Below, piece after piece: positions 1-11,721 of a DNA stretch of 64,000 bases. How positions within the stretch are numbered: the stretch's first letter is position 1; the number at the start of each line of letters is the position of its first letter. The notes under the pieces are model-generated. The model was given only the letters and a program-made list of their open reading frames with translations, ran no database searches and was not told the DNA's origin. Both the position numbers and the translations under genes were made by a program. Origin of the DNA: Chelydra serpentina (lineage: Eukaryota; Chordata; Testudines; Chelydridae); contig JBAIAC010000035.1 in assembly GCA_037349315.1 (NCBI GenBank), positions 6,276,501 through 6,340,500 of the forward strand, written 5' to 3'.

Positions 1-3000
1 CTGTTGGTTAAACCCTGTTGTATGCTAAGCTCCTGCCAGCCCCTGGCCACCTCTTACCTGCATCAGTGCTGACGCTTGCACATGAAGTTGTTTGAATTTG
101 CACCTGCAAAACCCTGATGTTCTCATGGTTTTTATATGTTCAAATTCTCACCTCTGCACACACAGTTGTTTGCATGTGCAAACAAATAGATGGTGGGTTA
201 TAGCTTGGCTGGAAATTGAGCTCTAGGACTTCAGGTTTTTATTCTTATCTTGGCGAAAGCTTGCTTTTTCCTGCTTTGCTAGCTAACATGCCCCTCTCCA
301 CCCCCGCTCTGGCCTCTACTCTCCAGTTGCCCCACACTCTCTCATGTGATGAAAATTCTCTGATGAAAATTTAGCCTGGACATTAGAAATGTTTCCAAGG
401 GAAATTGCTGAAGCTTCAAAACCTGCCCAGACAAAACTGAGGAGTGGATTGTATGACCTAACAGGTCTCCTCTGTTCTCAATACCTATGAGTCTTAGTCA
501 CCTGGTCTTTTGCATACAGCTAACTTCCAACATTTGTTTATCCTTTACTATTCTACATTTAATCCCTTCATGTCAAAAAAAAACATTAGGCAAATATTTT
601 CTTGTAGTGGATAAGATTTTCAATGAACAGTAAAGTAGAATAGTTCAGTTTGCTTAACACAGTCACAGAACATGTCAAGTCTCTGCTCTTGCAGGTAGGA
701 AGGAAAGCTAACCACTTACTGTGAGCAATGCCTTCGCTGCCCGCTTTTATTCTGTACCATGGCTTTGGCCACTGAACCAAACATTTTAAAAAAAAATAGT
801 TGTGGAAATGGGCAACCTGCCAAAAACTTGTCACTCATTAAAATTGCCTATTGATCTCTTTTTAAAGCTCTTGGGAAAATTAGCATTGTTCTTAGGAAGC
901 TGATAATCAATTCACACTTACTGTAGTATTTTTATAAGACACTTTCCTGAAGGATAGCTCTATTTGTACTGAACAGAAAAGGCAAGGTGGTGGAATAGTA
1001 AGTACTCTCCGCTTTCAGGCTGTCAACATGTATTTAGTTTGGTCTCTTATATGATGAATTGGGGGAGGGATGGTCTAACCTAGTAGAATTTTTCATGGCC
1101 CATAAACCATTATTATAGTGGTAAATTTCTGCACCGAATTAACATTATGTTAAATGCTTCTCACATTGTGATTTGTGACTAAACATGGCTTGTAATAGGG
1201 GAAGCCAATTCAAGGATCACCGTACATATATGGAATTAACCTGGTTGGCTTTCTCCTCTGCCATAAACAAAAATACGAATTGATTGTGGTAACACTTTGC
1301 TGTTGGTAATAGTACTGAAACCCCCACTCCAAATATGCTTACTACTGAGATTATACCACTGCTCCATAAACTCGGACCACTCACCAAGATACTTGCAAAT
1401 ACCAAAATACAAGGTTCTTATTATATATGGTTGTCTCTATTTCCTTTCCTGACAGTTGTGTAGAGTGGCAGTGCTGTGTTCCACATCAGAGGTGGGTAAA
1501 TGACCATTGTCCATGCAATCTGTAAAATGTTTTGGAGAGGAAAGATGCTACTGTAATGACCACCAATATGAGTCGTCACCTGGGACTGAACATGGACTTT
1601 TGGTCTAAATGCAAAAACTGTAGTGTTTGAGCTAAAGGTGTTAGTGCAAGGAAAGACAGGTGGTAAACCTGTTCAGGTACAGTGTGTAGCTATGGATTAT
1701 TGTCTCTTTGTTGCTGTCCTTGGGAAGGCAGGTGGTATGTAACTGTTCTTTGGATCACTCCATGGGTTTCTAACCAATTAAACTTGTATGCTCAATGCTA
1801 GGTCTAATGCTTTGATCCAGATCGGACATAATATGTGTGAAATTTGATACTCTTCCCCCCTTGCTAGTCAGGAAATTAGATTATTCATCTAAAAAGATCT
1901 CTTTGGTGAGAAAAGCTTCTAATGAATTGCCTAACTGGGACTGATTTTCAGATAAATTAATTAATGTTTTGCCGTCTGTAGCTAGCCAAACATTTTATAC
2001 AAACAATCCAATCTACATTTTCTACATTTACCCTGAAATGAATCCAGTTTCAGACATGAGAACGGGCATTTGTCCCTTTCAAAATGTATTTGGTTCTTCT
2101 GAAATTCCAGGCATTTAAATAAATGTGTTTCTCTTCCCTGCTAATTTCCATATCTTGTTCCATCTAAAGCAAAATCCAACCAAACGCTGGTTACAAATCC
2201 TCTTTTGATTGCCGCAGCCATTGAAAGTCAATATTCCCTTCTTTCTTTTTCTTTTCCCCCTTTTTTATATTGAACATAGCCCATTCTACTAGTCTGTCCT
2301 TTCAGGAACCCTGTAAAAATAATTACCTCTCTTTAAACCTTCTCCTGTGTCTTTTCTGTATTTTGAAGACACAAAATTAAACTCAGTATTATAGTTGTCT
2401 TCGCTAATGCTGAGTAAGGAGAATTAGACTAGATTGTACATAGGACATAAGAATCCTGCATTAGTATTTGCAACTGCATTGCTTTGCTCACTAATGTTTA
2501 ATGTTGCTCATATTGTCACCTCTGGAGCTATTTATACACTAGTTCATCAGCCACCTTCCTCCCATTTGATAATGTTGCTTACAGATTCCCAGCAAGACTT
2601 TAGTGTCTGGCTTCAGAGAAGTCTGGTATCTACCTTCTTGACCAGGAGAAGAGCAAAGAATACAAAAGGAGCATAAAATGGTGGATCCTCAAATTGTGGG
2701 TAGGATTATTTGGTCACTTGGGAAAAGGGCTTCAGAACAATTATATTATTAGAAAACATTACTTCCCCTCTTCTCCTCCCCCCAATTTAGCTTCCCTCAA
2801 TTACTTTATCTTCTTCAGATTAGCAATTTATATCTGGGATTGATAATCCCTCACTCAATTGATGCAGTGTTTTACCTTGCAGGTGAATGTTCCTAAGTTT
2901 CTTGAGCTTTTCAGTATTGTAATTGTGTCCAGCTTTCGTAAATCTTGTGTCTCTTTGCATTGATACCAAGTCCATTAAATAGGAAGAGGAGCACTGATCT

Positions 3001-4189
3001 GAAAGAGGAAATGGTTGTTAGTTGCTGGGGAGGTATTTTAAATTGCAAATTTGGGCTAAAATACTAAGGACACTAGTTAAATTGTATTACTCTGTCAATG
3101 TCAGATTTAAAATAGCTCTTGGACTAGCTAATACTAAAATATGGACATATGCATATAAAGAACTCCTATCAATAGTTCCTGGTTATGGACAAGATTTAGT
3201 TCTTTGAAGGTTGGAATTTTCTTTTTGTCTAGCTTCAGGCTCAAACTCCTCATCTTGCAGAAGTATTTTAGACTACTTTATCAGTCTTTAGGCCATGCTT
3301 CAAGGCACATTTGTTTTGCTGAGCTGAGAGAGCATGGGAGGACTCTGGGAAATCATAAAATCCTTAATTCAGAAAAGCACTTAAGCATGTGCTTAACTTC
3401 AAATTTATACTTAAAGACCTTTCCTGAGTATAGATGCTTTCTTGAATTGGAGTCAAAGATTGGATATATATTTTTAGTTGGTGAATTAAGATTTATGTTA
3501 ATTACTGGGCAAAGGGGGATTCCTGCAGGATTCTATTTGTGTAATTATATTTTCAAAATATTTCAGGTAGCACACAGAGTGAAAGACTGGCCTGCTATAT
3601 TGTGGAACATATGTAGAAATTAAAAGTAATTAAGAAATTTCAGGAATATTCAATAAATATTGATACATTAAAAATGCCTAAGACCGTTTTAAAGGTGAAT
3701 GAATGAGCAAATGACCCTTGTGTACGTCTCCATAGTATATGGGAAAAGAGGAGTAAACTGACTAAATTTTGTGTACCTCAGAGGTTTACATAGAGGATAA
3801 TATTAAGAGAAGATGTGTAGCAGAAGCCATACTAACTGCAACAGGTAAGGCTGAAATGCAGCTTCCATTAGAAGCTTTTTCAGCTGCATGTAACATTAGC
3901 CAACAAATTCTTTTTGGGTCAAAAGTTTTTCATTCCTGGGCATCAGGCCACATGTGAATTTTTATGTACGTGGAAGGTTTCAGCAAAAATCCATTCAGTC
4001 ATCCTTTTTTCCCCCCAGTTCTCTCTCATCAGCATTCCTATACTGTATCACCTATGCACGTATAACTCAGCAGATGAACCTGTTTTGTTGAACCTTGGCT
4101 TGTTTTGCAGAGTGCATGGAGGTTGAAAGAAATGTATTCAGTGCTTTAAATTATGAGTGTTGAAAGTTATTCCATGTGTGTGAGGAAGG
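1..4189 (+). other. Intron-like unique sequence, no gene seen
   Basis: AT-rich sequence without convincing exons. The short reading frames lack recognisable domains and splice contexts. One small decayed palindromic element sits near 3355-3455: a motif around AAAGCACTTAAGCATGTG is followed by a looser inverted counterpart (ATGCTTTCTTGAATTGG). The strand follows the downstream ADAMTS exon, whose upstream intron this most likely is. Confidence 0.55.
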
Positions 4190-4372
4190 TCTGTTAGATC
4201 CCTTTACTTCATAGGTTTTAAGATCTGTAGTGACCATTATGATCATTGTTTGACTCCAGCGTGACAAAAGGTATCCAGTCTAGATTTGGACTTCTTGTGA
4301 GGGAGAATCTACCACATCCCTTGGTAAACAGTTCTAGTGATTAATTACCTTCACTGTTAAAATTTGCACCTA
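4190..4372 (-). mobile_element. CR1 LINE 3'-end fragment
   Basis: The sequence around GTGACCATTATGATCATT and the following 150 bases resembles, in reverse orientation, the CR1 3' region usually seen in sauropsids, where the sense strand has GATGATCATAATGGTCCC. It is strongly decayed and 5' truncated. It abuts the LTR-like element on its right. Confidence 0.55.
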
Positions 4373-4675
4373 GGACCACATTTACAGAAGCATTTAGATG
4401 CAGGGAGGTGCCTAGTGGGATTAGGTAGCGGGGTGGCCACCTGCTCCAGCCCTGACAGGGTCAGAGTGAGCGCTGATAGGATCAGAGTCAGCCCTGGGGG
4501 GAAGGACTGGAGGGCTGCAGCTCTGAAGGCTAGGCTGAGTGGGGAAGTAGCCTCAGCTGGGGGCCACCCCCCAAACAGACAAGCCTGGCCTTATAAAGGC
4601 CAGGGCAGCCAGAAGCTCCAGAGACTCACTCTCTGCTTCCAGAGAGAGAAGGGCCTGGCTGCCAGGACCTGAAGT

Positions 4676-5120
4676 CATAGGCGCCAACTCCGTGGGTGCT
4701 CCGGGGCTGGAGCACCCATGGAGAAAAATTGGTGGGTGCTCAGCACCCACCAGCAGCTCCCCGCCAACCCTGGGGCCCGCGCCCAGCTCCCCGCCAGCCC
4801 CGGGACCCATGGCAAGCTCACCTCAGCACCGGGAGACGTTGCGGGGCCCCGCCCCCCGATGCGGGCCCCGCCCCCTGACGGCGGGGGGCGGGGCCCCGCA
4901 ACGTCGCCCGGGGGCGGGGGGCGGGGTCCCGCAACGTCGCCCGGGGGCGGGGGGCGGGGCCCCGCAACGTCGCCCGGCGGCGGGGGCGGGGCCCCGCAAC
5001 GTCGCCCGGCGGCGGGGGCGGGGCCCCGCAACGTCGCCCGGCGGCGGGGGCGGGGCCCCGCAACGTCGCCCGGCGGCGGGCATCAGCCCCCACCGGCACC
5101 ACCAGAAGTTGGCGCCTGTG
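4676..5120. mobile_element. Non-autonomous hAT transposon with perfect 8-bp target duplication
   Basis: The termini are inverted: CATAGGCGCCAACT on the left and AGTTGGCGCCTGTG on the right. The element is bracketed by the identical octamer CCTGAAGT at 4668-4675 and 5121-5128. An 8-bp duplication and CA..TG ends with short inverted repeats are the hallmark of the hAT superfamily. No transposase is encoded. The left third has a short inner palindrome (GGTGCTCCGGGGCTGGAGCACC split by a few bases), and the right half is a GC-rich minisatellite. It landed inside the LTR-like element and is therefore younger. Confidence 0.88.
4836..5082. repeat. GC-rich minisatellite, six 32-33 bp units, plus one inverted unit
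   Basis: The motif GCAACGTCGCC recurs at 4898, 4931, 4964, 4996, 5028 and 5060, giving spacings of 33, 33, 32, 32 and 32. Each unit also holds GGGGCGGGGCCCC. A reverse-complement unit (GACGTTGCGGGGCCCCGCC, from 4836) precedes the array, so the first unit can fold back on any of the six. The shift from 33 to 32 coincides with a change from CCCGGGGGCGG to CCCGGCGGCGG, which suggests two expansion steps. Overlapping reading frames on both strands here are artefacts of the repeat. Confidence 0.9.
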
Positions 5121-5607
5121 CCTGAAGTGGTGCAGGGCTGGGGGGAAGGCTAAGGGAGCCGGGGAGCTCCGGGCTAGGAAAACCCCAGGCTGCAGGCCTG
5201 GTAAGGCCAGACCAGGTACTAGGGTTGCAGGGGCAGCCCATGGGTAGGCAGAGGCAGCAGGTTCAAACCCCCTTTGCCGATGATGAGTGGCTTACACTGC
5301 AGTCTTCCCCAGTGCATGGGGCTAGATGGGGACTGGCAGTAGCTGTACACTGAAGTGAAGTGGGGATAGTGGGTGGGGGTTCCCCTGGGAGGGAGGAGAC
5401 CCTAGGATTGAGGCTGTGGGATACTGCCAATGGGGGCAGCACCCCAGAGAAAGGGGCACCGGGTCCTGGGAGGGACATGGGGCCCAGAGAGCAGTCAGGC
5501 GGATCACCGGCCAGAAGAGGGCGCTCCGGAGGCTGGGCAAGCAATTCACTGGATAACCAGCGGGAGGTGCCGCTGGGTGAGTCCGACCCTGTTACAGCTT
5601 ACAAAAG

Positions 5608-5677
5608 TGCATATGTGAGTTAGGTGCCTAACTCCATGACTTTCAAGGGGAATTAGGCACCTAACTCACATAGGCAC
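5608..5677. repeat. Small palindromic MITE
   Basis: Arms containing GTGAGTTAGGTGCCTAA and TTAGGCACCTAACTCAC face each other across about 20 bases. Such palindromes, built around 'aggcacctaactcc', are a common short DNA-element type in sauropsid genomes. No target duplication was found. Confidence 0.6.
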
Positions 5678-5969
5678 ATTTATAAATCCCACTAGGCACT
5701 TATTTGTACATTTATACATCTAAAAACATCTGGCCTCTCATAACTAGCTTGACCTTTTCTATCTTCAGATTCCAGCCATTGATTCTTGCTTGATCTAAAT
5801 CTTAGAATGTTGGGAATTCAGATTTGCAGTAGACTTCGTTGTCAGGCTTTTCTGCTGAATCTATGGCAGCTTTAAACATATGGGGCACTGTGAAGTACTT
5901 TACATTTGCAAGTTTAGATTAAGCTAATGTGTGAGGAAGTAGGGATAGTAGTGGTCCCTTCCTAAAGGT

Positions 5970-6059
5970 CCCCTGGAGTAGAAGAGTGCACACAGATCTC
6001 CTGAGTTCTGGTCCAACTTCTGCCATGATAACTACTAACATTAGTTAGGCCTCACAACT
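5970..6059 (+). mobile_element. MIR-like SINE fragment(s)
   Basis: The stretch around CTCCTGAGTTCTGGTCCAACTTCTGCC looks like the MIR head. Bases 7002-7065, on the far side of the hAT insertion, contain a reverse-oriented MIR-like part (AAGATCAGGAAACAGAGACCC). Both are old and heavily mutated. The hAT at 6068-6993 appears to have split this region, because joining its flanks gives a continuous MIR-like sequence. Confidence 0.4.
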
Positions 6060-6067
6060 CCCTATGC

Positions 6068-6993
6068 CAGTGGTCCCCAACCTTTTTGTGGCCAAGAGCA
6101 CATTCATGTTTTCAGAAGAGTGTGGTGGGCCCCAACAATTTTTCAAGACTTATTTTGTATTTGTACATTAAATACTATGAAACCATCATATTTAATATTA
6201 CATAATATATGAATCCATAAGATAAAAAAGGTAATTTTACATGTAAAATCACCGGCGCCTGCAGCCCCGGAGTTCTCTGTCCCCGGCAGGCGCGGGGCTG
6301 CAGCTTCTCTCCGCACTGCCCAGGCCTGCCGGGGACAGAGAACACTGGCGCCCGCAGCCCCGGAGTTCTCTGTCCCCGGCAGGCGCGGGGCTGCGGCTTC
6401 TCTCCGCACTGCCCAGGCCTGCTAGGGACAGAGAACACTGGTGCCCGCAGCCCCGGAGTTCTCTGTCCCCGGCAGGCGTGGGGCTGTGGCTTCTCTCCGT
6501 GCTGCCCTGGCCTGCCGGGGACAGAGAACACGGCACCCGCAGCCCCGGAGTTCTCTGTCCCCAGCAGGCGGGGGCAGCGCGGAGAGAAGCCGCAGCCCCG
6601 CGCCTGCCGGGGACAGAGAACTCTGGGGCTGTGGGCGCCGGTGTTCTCTATCCCTGGCAGGCGCGGGGCTGCGGCTTCTCTCCGCACTGCCCAGGCCTGC
6701 CGGGGACAGAGAACACCGGCGCCCGCAGCCTGGCCTGCCAGGGACAGAGAACTCTGGGGTTGCGGGCGCCGGTGTTCTCTGTTCCCGGCAGGCGCGGGGC
6801 TGCGACTTCTCTCTGTGCTGCCCCGGCCTGCCAGGGACAGAGAACACCGGCGCCCACAGCCCCGGAGTTCTCTGTCCCCGGCAGGCCGGGGCAGCAGCTT
6901 CTCTCCCCTTCTGGGCACTAGTTGGTGGGCGGGCACCCATAAATGCCCCGGCGGGCGCCATGGTGCCCGTGGGCACCGCGTTGGGGACCACTG
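6068..6993. mobile_element. Non-autonomous hAT transposon made largely of ~93-bp repeats
   Basis: The ends are CAGTGGTCCCCAAC and GTTGGGGACCACTG, an exact inverted pair. The octamer CCCTATGC is duplicated without error at 6060-6067 and 6994-7001. This is diagnostic for hAT. The first ~200 bases are AT-rich and unique; the remaining ~650 bases are GC-rich tandem units. Long frames on both strands (up to 253 codons on the minus strand, 217 on the plus) repeat the same short peptide blocks and come only from the repeat periodicity. No transposase domain is present. Confidence 0.92.
6249..6900. repeat. Tandem array of ~93-bp units with inverted members
   Basis: GGAGTTCTCTGTCCCC occurs at 6269, 6362 and 6455 and in variant form at 6547, spaced 93, 93 and 92. 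Each unit contains TTCTCTGTCCCCGGCAGG and, further on, its reverse complement CCTGCCGGGGACAGAGAA, so every unit can fold into a hairpin. From about 6570 the order inverts (GCGGAGAGAAGCCGCAGC) and then returns, which shows internal rearrangement of the array. Confidence 0.88.
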
Positions 6994-7159
6994 CCCTATG
7001 CAGTAGCTACTATAAATATCAGTATTTTAAAGATCAGGAAACAGAGACCCAAAAAGTTTCAAATGCCCCAAAATTCTCATGTGTTACAATTTGACATGCT
7101 CAGACAATCTAAGAGGTGTTACACTGTCTGCCGTGGTATTGTGCACCTTTCTGCATGAG

Positions 7160-7895
7160 TCATTTTGGATAGTTCTCTGAAAATATCCACTCAATGTGCA
7201 GCAGCAGTCAAAAAAGCAAACAGAATGTTGGGAATCATTAAGAAAAGGATAGATAAGACAGAAAATACCATATTGCCGCTATATAAATCCATCTTGAGTA
7301 CTGCGTGCAGATGTGGTCGCCCCATCTCAAAAAAGATATATTGGAATTGGGAAAGTTTCAGAAAAGGGCAACAAAAATGATTAGGGGTACGGAACAGTTA
7401 CATTTGAGGAGAGATTTAGATTGGGACTTTTCATCTTGCAGAAGAGTTGACTAAGGGGTATGATAGAGATCTATAAAATCATGACTGGTGTGGAGAAAGT
7501 AAATATGGAAGTGTTGTTTACTTCTCATAACACAAGAACTAGCGGTCACCAAATTACATTAATAGGCAGCCAATTTAAAGCAATCAAACAAAAGGAAGTG
7601 TTTCTTCACACAACAAACAGTCAACCCGTGGAACTCCTTGCCAGAGGATGTTGTGAAGGCCAAGACTATAACAGGATTGAAAAAAGAACTAGATAAATTC
7701 ATGGAGGATAGGATGAGCAGGGATGGGTCCTTAGCCTCTGTTTGGCAGAATCTGGGAATGGGAGACGGGGGATGGATCACTTGATGAATACCTGTTCTGT
7801 TCATTTCCTCTGAAGCACCTGGCATTGGCCACTATCGGAAGACAAGTAACTGGGCTCGATGGACCTTTGGTCTGACCCAGTATGTTCTTATGTGA
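7160..7895 (+). pseudogene. CR1 LINE remnant: C-terminal reverse transcriptase tail and 3' region
   Basis: Reading through several frames on the + strand gives typical CR1 ORF2 end motifs: AAAVKKANRMLGIIKKRID (7195 on), LPLYKSI, then EIYKIMTGVEKVN and SHNTRTSGHQI (7465-7560), then a decayed form of the 'nslPe.vv.aktitgfKreLDkFme' tail. It ends with the CR1 3' region CTCGATGGACCTTTGGTCTGACC and TTCTTATGTG. Frameshifts and stops break the frame more than once, so it is dead. Only the last ~0.7 kb of the element is present, the usual 5' truncation. Confidence 0.85.
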
Positions 7896-8467
7896 AGTCT
7901 GTTTTGCAGTTGAATCTGGTGGCTAGTTCTGAAGAACTAGTCCTTCTCTTCAGCTCTTGTTGGCTTTTATTGCACTAAATAGGCTGTAGGCACAAGATGT
8001 GTCAGACTATTCTAATCAGGCCTGGGCAATGCATGCAGAGTTACGTGCCTCACCCAAAATCTATTTTTGAATTTGTTGGCTTAGTTGACGACCAGCCTTT
8101 CATATGTTAGCATGAGGCTGGGTTTAGATTGTAAATACCTGCTGTGGTTTACTTAATTTCACTGTACTGAGAGTTTATAAGGTGCCTATGCCACCATTTT
8201 GTCTAATTAACTCTGATATACTACAGGCTCTATGCCAAAAATATATATAAAGGCTCTAAATACAAGGAGATGGTAGCATTTACATTTCCCCATACCTAAT
8301 GTTTGTTAGAACACATGCAAGTTAAGCAATTACTGATAGATCAATACAGTATTTTCAGAAAATCAGTTGTGTAGGGTGAGCAAAAAGGCTGAGGGGAGTT
8401 GGTGGAAAAGGCTGGTCGTCAGCAAACTTCTGGCCACCAAAACAACTCCCTCTATGGTTAGTCTCTT

Positions 8468-9293
8468 GGGCCTTGGCTACACTTGCAGATGTACAGCGCT
8501 GTTAGTTAAACCCGTGTTCGTACAGCTGAGTAGGGAAAGTGCTGCAGCCTGTCCACACTGGCAGCCGCCAGCGCAGTAACTACCACTGATGTGGCTACAT
8601 TTGCGGCACTTGCAGCTGTATTGGGAGCGGTGCATTATGGGCATTCAGGTAGCTGCAACGTGCTTTTCAAATGTGGGGGTGAGGGGGACTTTGACAGGGA
8701 GCGTTTTGAGAGAGAGGGGGGGTTTTTGAAATCTCCACAGAGTGTCAGCTCATTATTTCCACACCTCCACATCCCCTGCCTCTCTCTCAATCACTGAAAG
8801 CAAACAGCAGGGGCTTTGTTTGTTTTTAAAGAGCAGATAAAAGAGAGGAAACGGAGCCTTCCCCCTCACCCCTGCCCCCCCCCCCCGTCTCTGTCCAAGG
8901 CATTCCTAACGGAGCTGCCGGCATTTGCTGCCGGCATTCCTAACGGAGCCCCTCCCCTCTTTCCCACCCTCTGCCTGCAAAACGTAGCTGTGGTTGTAAA
9001 GCTGTGTTTGTAGCAGCTCAAGAACGGAGCTCTGAACTCCAACCCGGAAGTGCCGTTTCAAAACAAAGCAGCTTCCGGAGATCAGTAACTGCGTTGTTCC
9101 TCGGCTACACTGAAAGACCAGCGTTCCACCCACTTCGCAACAGTTGCTATTTCTCTCGGGGAGGTGGAGTACATGCAGCGCTGTATCTGAGGAGATACAG
9201 CGTTGCACGTGCCTTGCAAGTGTAGCCAGTTAATGAGTTACAGCGCTGCCGGCAGTTTTATTGCGCTGTAACTTGTAAGTGTAGCCAAGGCCC
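8468..9293. mobile_element. Non-autonomous DNA transposon with long terminal inverted repeats
   Basis: The left end GGGCCTTGGCTACACTTGCA and the right end (reverse complement GGGCCTTGGCTACACTTACA) match at 19 of 20 positions. Both ends continue with CAGCGCTG nearby. The interior is GC-rich with no recognisable transposase; frames there are short. It includes a duplicated GCCGGCATTCCTAACGGAGC-type block near 8910-8950 and a 12-base C run at 8875-8886. No clean target duplication was found, so the superfamily is unassigned. Confidence 0.75.
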
Positions 9294-10916
9294 TATAGTA
9301 ACCTGGATTTCCATTAATGAAATAGCTGACAGGCAAATGAAGAGTACTACCTTCTCTATTCTAGTTTGGGAATGAATATTTTCTGTGCTCTAGGTTCTGC
9401 TTTCTCAAGCTTCGAAGAAACAAAAGAGCTTAAGCACCCCTTTGGCTGTAAATACTTAGTGTCATTATCAAAACTGCAGTGGCATCTAAAGTAGGAAGTA
9501 AATGTTATGTTCCCAAGCTGCTGATTAAAGCTAGACAAATTTACTCTTGTTTTAAAAAATCTGGTGTGTGTTAAAGGCTGTAATTGGCTCTGGAGAAGGC
9601 CTTTTACTTGTGTTCCCCAGTCATGGCTGTCTGCACTTATCTCATTCTTGGCATCCTCCCATTTTCAAGTAAGACGTGGCAGTAAAGTATTCTGAGGCTA
9701 TGCCAAAGAGCAGATTGTTGTAGGAAAAAAGTGTTTCTTACACGTTATGTTGAACTCTAAGCTGCTAAGGAATTAGGCTAACGTTTGTCCTGTAGAGTTA
9801 AAGGAGGAAGATTGTTATTGGAGTTATTGGAGAAAGTTCTTTGCCAGTGTTTCTGAGCATGGTGAATATGGCTGGATGAGGAAGAACCAGATCTGTGCCT
9901 CAATTTACCTGTTACGCTCTCAGAATCTGACTCCTTTGTGCTAGATACTTTGGTTAAGTGCTGCAGAGAAACATCTGATGACACTAAGTGGTCTGCTGTG
10001 GTCTGGATCTGAGACAATCAGTCAGTGGTGTGAAGGAGGTAGCTGCCCTGCAAGAAACACTGTGAGAGTTAGTGGGGGTTTTTTGGGTTTTTTTTTCTAA
10101 TGTATCTGAGAAATTGGACTGAAAATGGGTCAGGGCACGTGATTTTAAATGTCTGTTAATTATGGATCAAACTTCCCTACCCAACAGGGTTTTGTAGCAG
10201 AAGAATACTTCTGCTTATCTCCTGTGGCAGAGACTACTCATTATCCATTAAAGTCGGGGGGAGGAAAGGTGGGAGAATCTCTATTCCAACGTATTTATTA
10301 AATGCTAGCTTGGAATATTGAGTGGAGTAATGGAGCTACAGCTAGGAAGGAGAGAACAAAATGGAAAATGAGGATTGTTATACTGAACATATATATTGGT
10401 CCATAAACACGTATTAATTTGTGGGAATCTTCTCTGGAAAGGGATAGGATTAAAAGCATGTTCTTCTAATATAGTAAATCTGGGTTGGAATAGGAGAAAG
10501 TGGTGGAACGACTACAGATGGCAAAGGAAGACTATTTTTGTTTGACAGCATATGTGTTTTGAAGTTAAGAAAGGAATAGGATGCAATGTTGCATGATGGA
10601 AAGGGAGGAAAATTTTAATTTTAAATCAGATTGAGCCAGGATAATATTCCTGATCAGGTTTTATCGGAGGCACAAGTTCACTGGCCCAGGAGATGTTGAG
10701 ATCTTAGCTGCATCTGAACTGTAACTAGGAAAGAGTTTCCTTCAGGCATTGGATCTGACCTGAACCCAGAACCTGGTTCAGTTTTGGGGATCCATCTGAA
10801 ATGTTACGGGGTTCAGATTAGAGATTCTGGTTTTGCCCCAAGTCTGGTTATAACACACACTTTCTGATCTTGCATTTCATTGCAGCCATAGAGCAAAAGT
10901 GTCTCAAAAATGCATT
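9294..10916 (+). other. Intron-like unique sequence, nothing recognised
   Basis: AT-rich sequence with no domain-bearing frame and no repeat I can name. The strand is taken from the downstream ADAMTS exon. Confidence 0.4.
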
Positions 10917-11312
10917 AAGAACATAAGAACATAAGAAAGGCCGTACTGGGTCTGACCAAAGGTCCATCCAGCCCAGTATCCTGTCCACCGACAGTGGCCA
11001 ATGCCAGGTGACCCGGAGTGAGTGGAGCTAGCAGGTAATGATCAAGTGATCTCTCTCCTGCCATCCATCACCCCCCTCTGACAAACAGAGCCTAAGGACG
11101 CCATTTCTTACCCATTCTGGCTAATAGCCATTAATGGACTTAACCTCCATGAATTTATCCAGTTCTCTTTTAAACCCTGTTATAGTCCTAGCCTTCACAG
11201 CCTCCTCAGGCAAGGAGTTCCACAGGTTGACTGTGCGCTGTGTGAAGAACTTCCTTTTATTTGTTTTAAACAAATTGAAACAGACAGGAAAGGAGTGTAA
11301 TTTCACATGAAG
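10917..11312 (-). pseudogene. CR1 LINE 3' end with short reverse transcriptase tail
   Basis: On the minus strand a 61-codon stretch contains FKTNKRKFFTQRTVNLWNS, LPEEAV and TITGFKRELDKFM, the C-terminus of CR1 ORF2. It is followed by the characteristic 3' region, seen on the + strand as AAGGCCGTACTGGGTCTGACC and GGTCCATCCAGCCCAGTATC. It is 5' truncated shortly upstream. The frame is open over this tail, but the rest of the protein is absent. Confidence 0.88.
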
Positions 11313-11721
11313 AAAAATAGCTATAAAACTGTTGTCAGGCTGACCACCTTGAAGAAGTAGGGTATGTAAGCTTGCTCATCAGGCAAGTTGCTCTAAAAGA
11401 TCTTCTCTGAGTACCAATTGTTACGATTCTAAACAAAACATCTTGTCAAGGCAATGAAACATTTGAAAATGAAAAATAGGTTTTGCTTGGTTAAAGTAAC
11501 TAATCCGACAGCCTACCCGATATACGAAGCAGTCCCTCCCTCCAATTTCTCATTCTGCTAATTAAAGATGCCTGTTCTCCCTACCTGCTTTCTAATAAGT
11601 ATCACCTTGATGAGTTAAAATTCTGTTCCTGGGGGGAAAGGGGAAGAAACGTGGCAAACTGAATAACAATGTCCTCTAATATCTGTTTCACAAGGGCTTA
11701 TGATTCATCTTCCATTTAAGC

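Larger units (their letters stand above)
4380..5598 (+). mobile_element. LTR-like element, + orientation, interrupted by a hAT
   Basis: The right part (5126-5598) matches, in reverse complement, the block at 30706-31160. The left part contains CCTTATAAAGGCC near 4589, a TATA-box-like site that also appears in the inverted copy near 31250 on the minus strand. The right end reads CCCTGTTACA. A promoter-like TATA followed by a GC-rich leader and a terminal ..CA fit a solo LTR, but neither end could be confirmed by a target duplication. The hAT at 4676-5120 splits it. Reading frames inside are by-products of GC richness. Confidence 0.55.

Noticed and set aside
2434..2676. 80-codon frame with a hydrophobic start as a small secreted protein
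   Set aside because: No splice context, no homology recognised, and length is within chance for this composition.
4836..5082. CRISPR-like array
   Set aside because: Units are contiguous with no unique spacers, and the host is a vertebrate transposon.
4553..5153. Several 80-150 codon GC-rich frames as proline/glycine-rich proteins
   Set aside because: They come from the 32-33 bp minisatellite and appear in nearly every frame on both strands.
6175..6936. 253-codon minus frame and 217-codon plus frame as proteins
   Set aside because: Both are translations of the 93-bp tandem units inside a hAT element with intact duplication. Peptides repeat the same block and have no domain.
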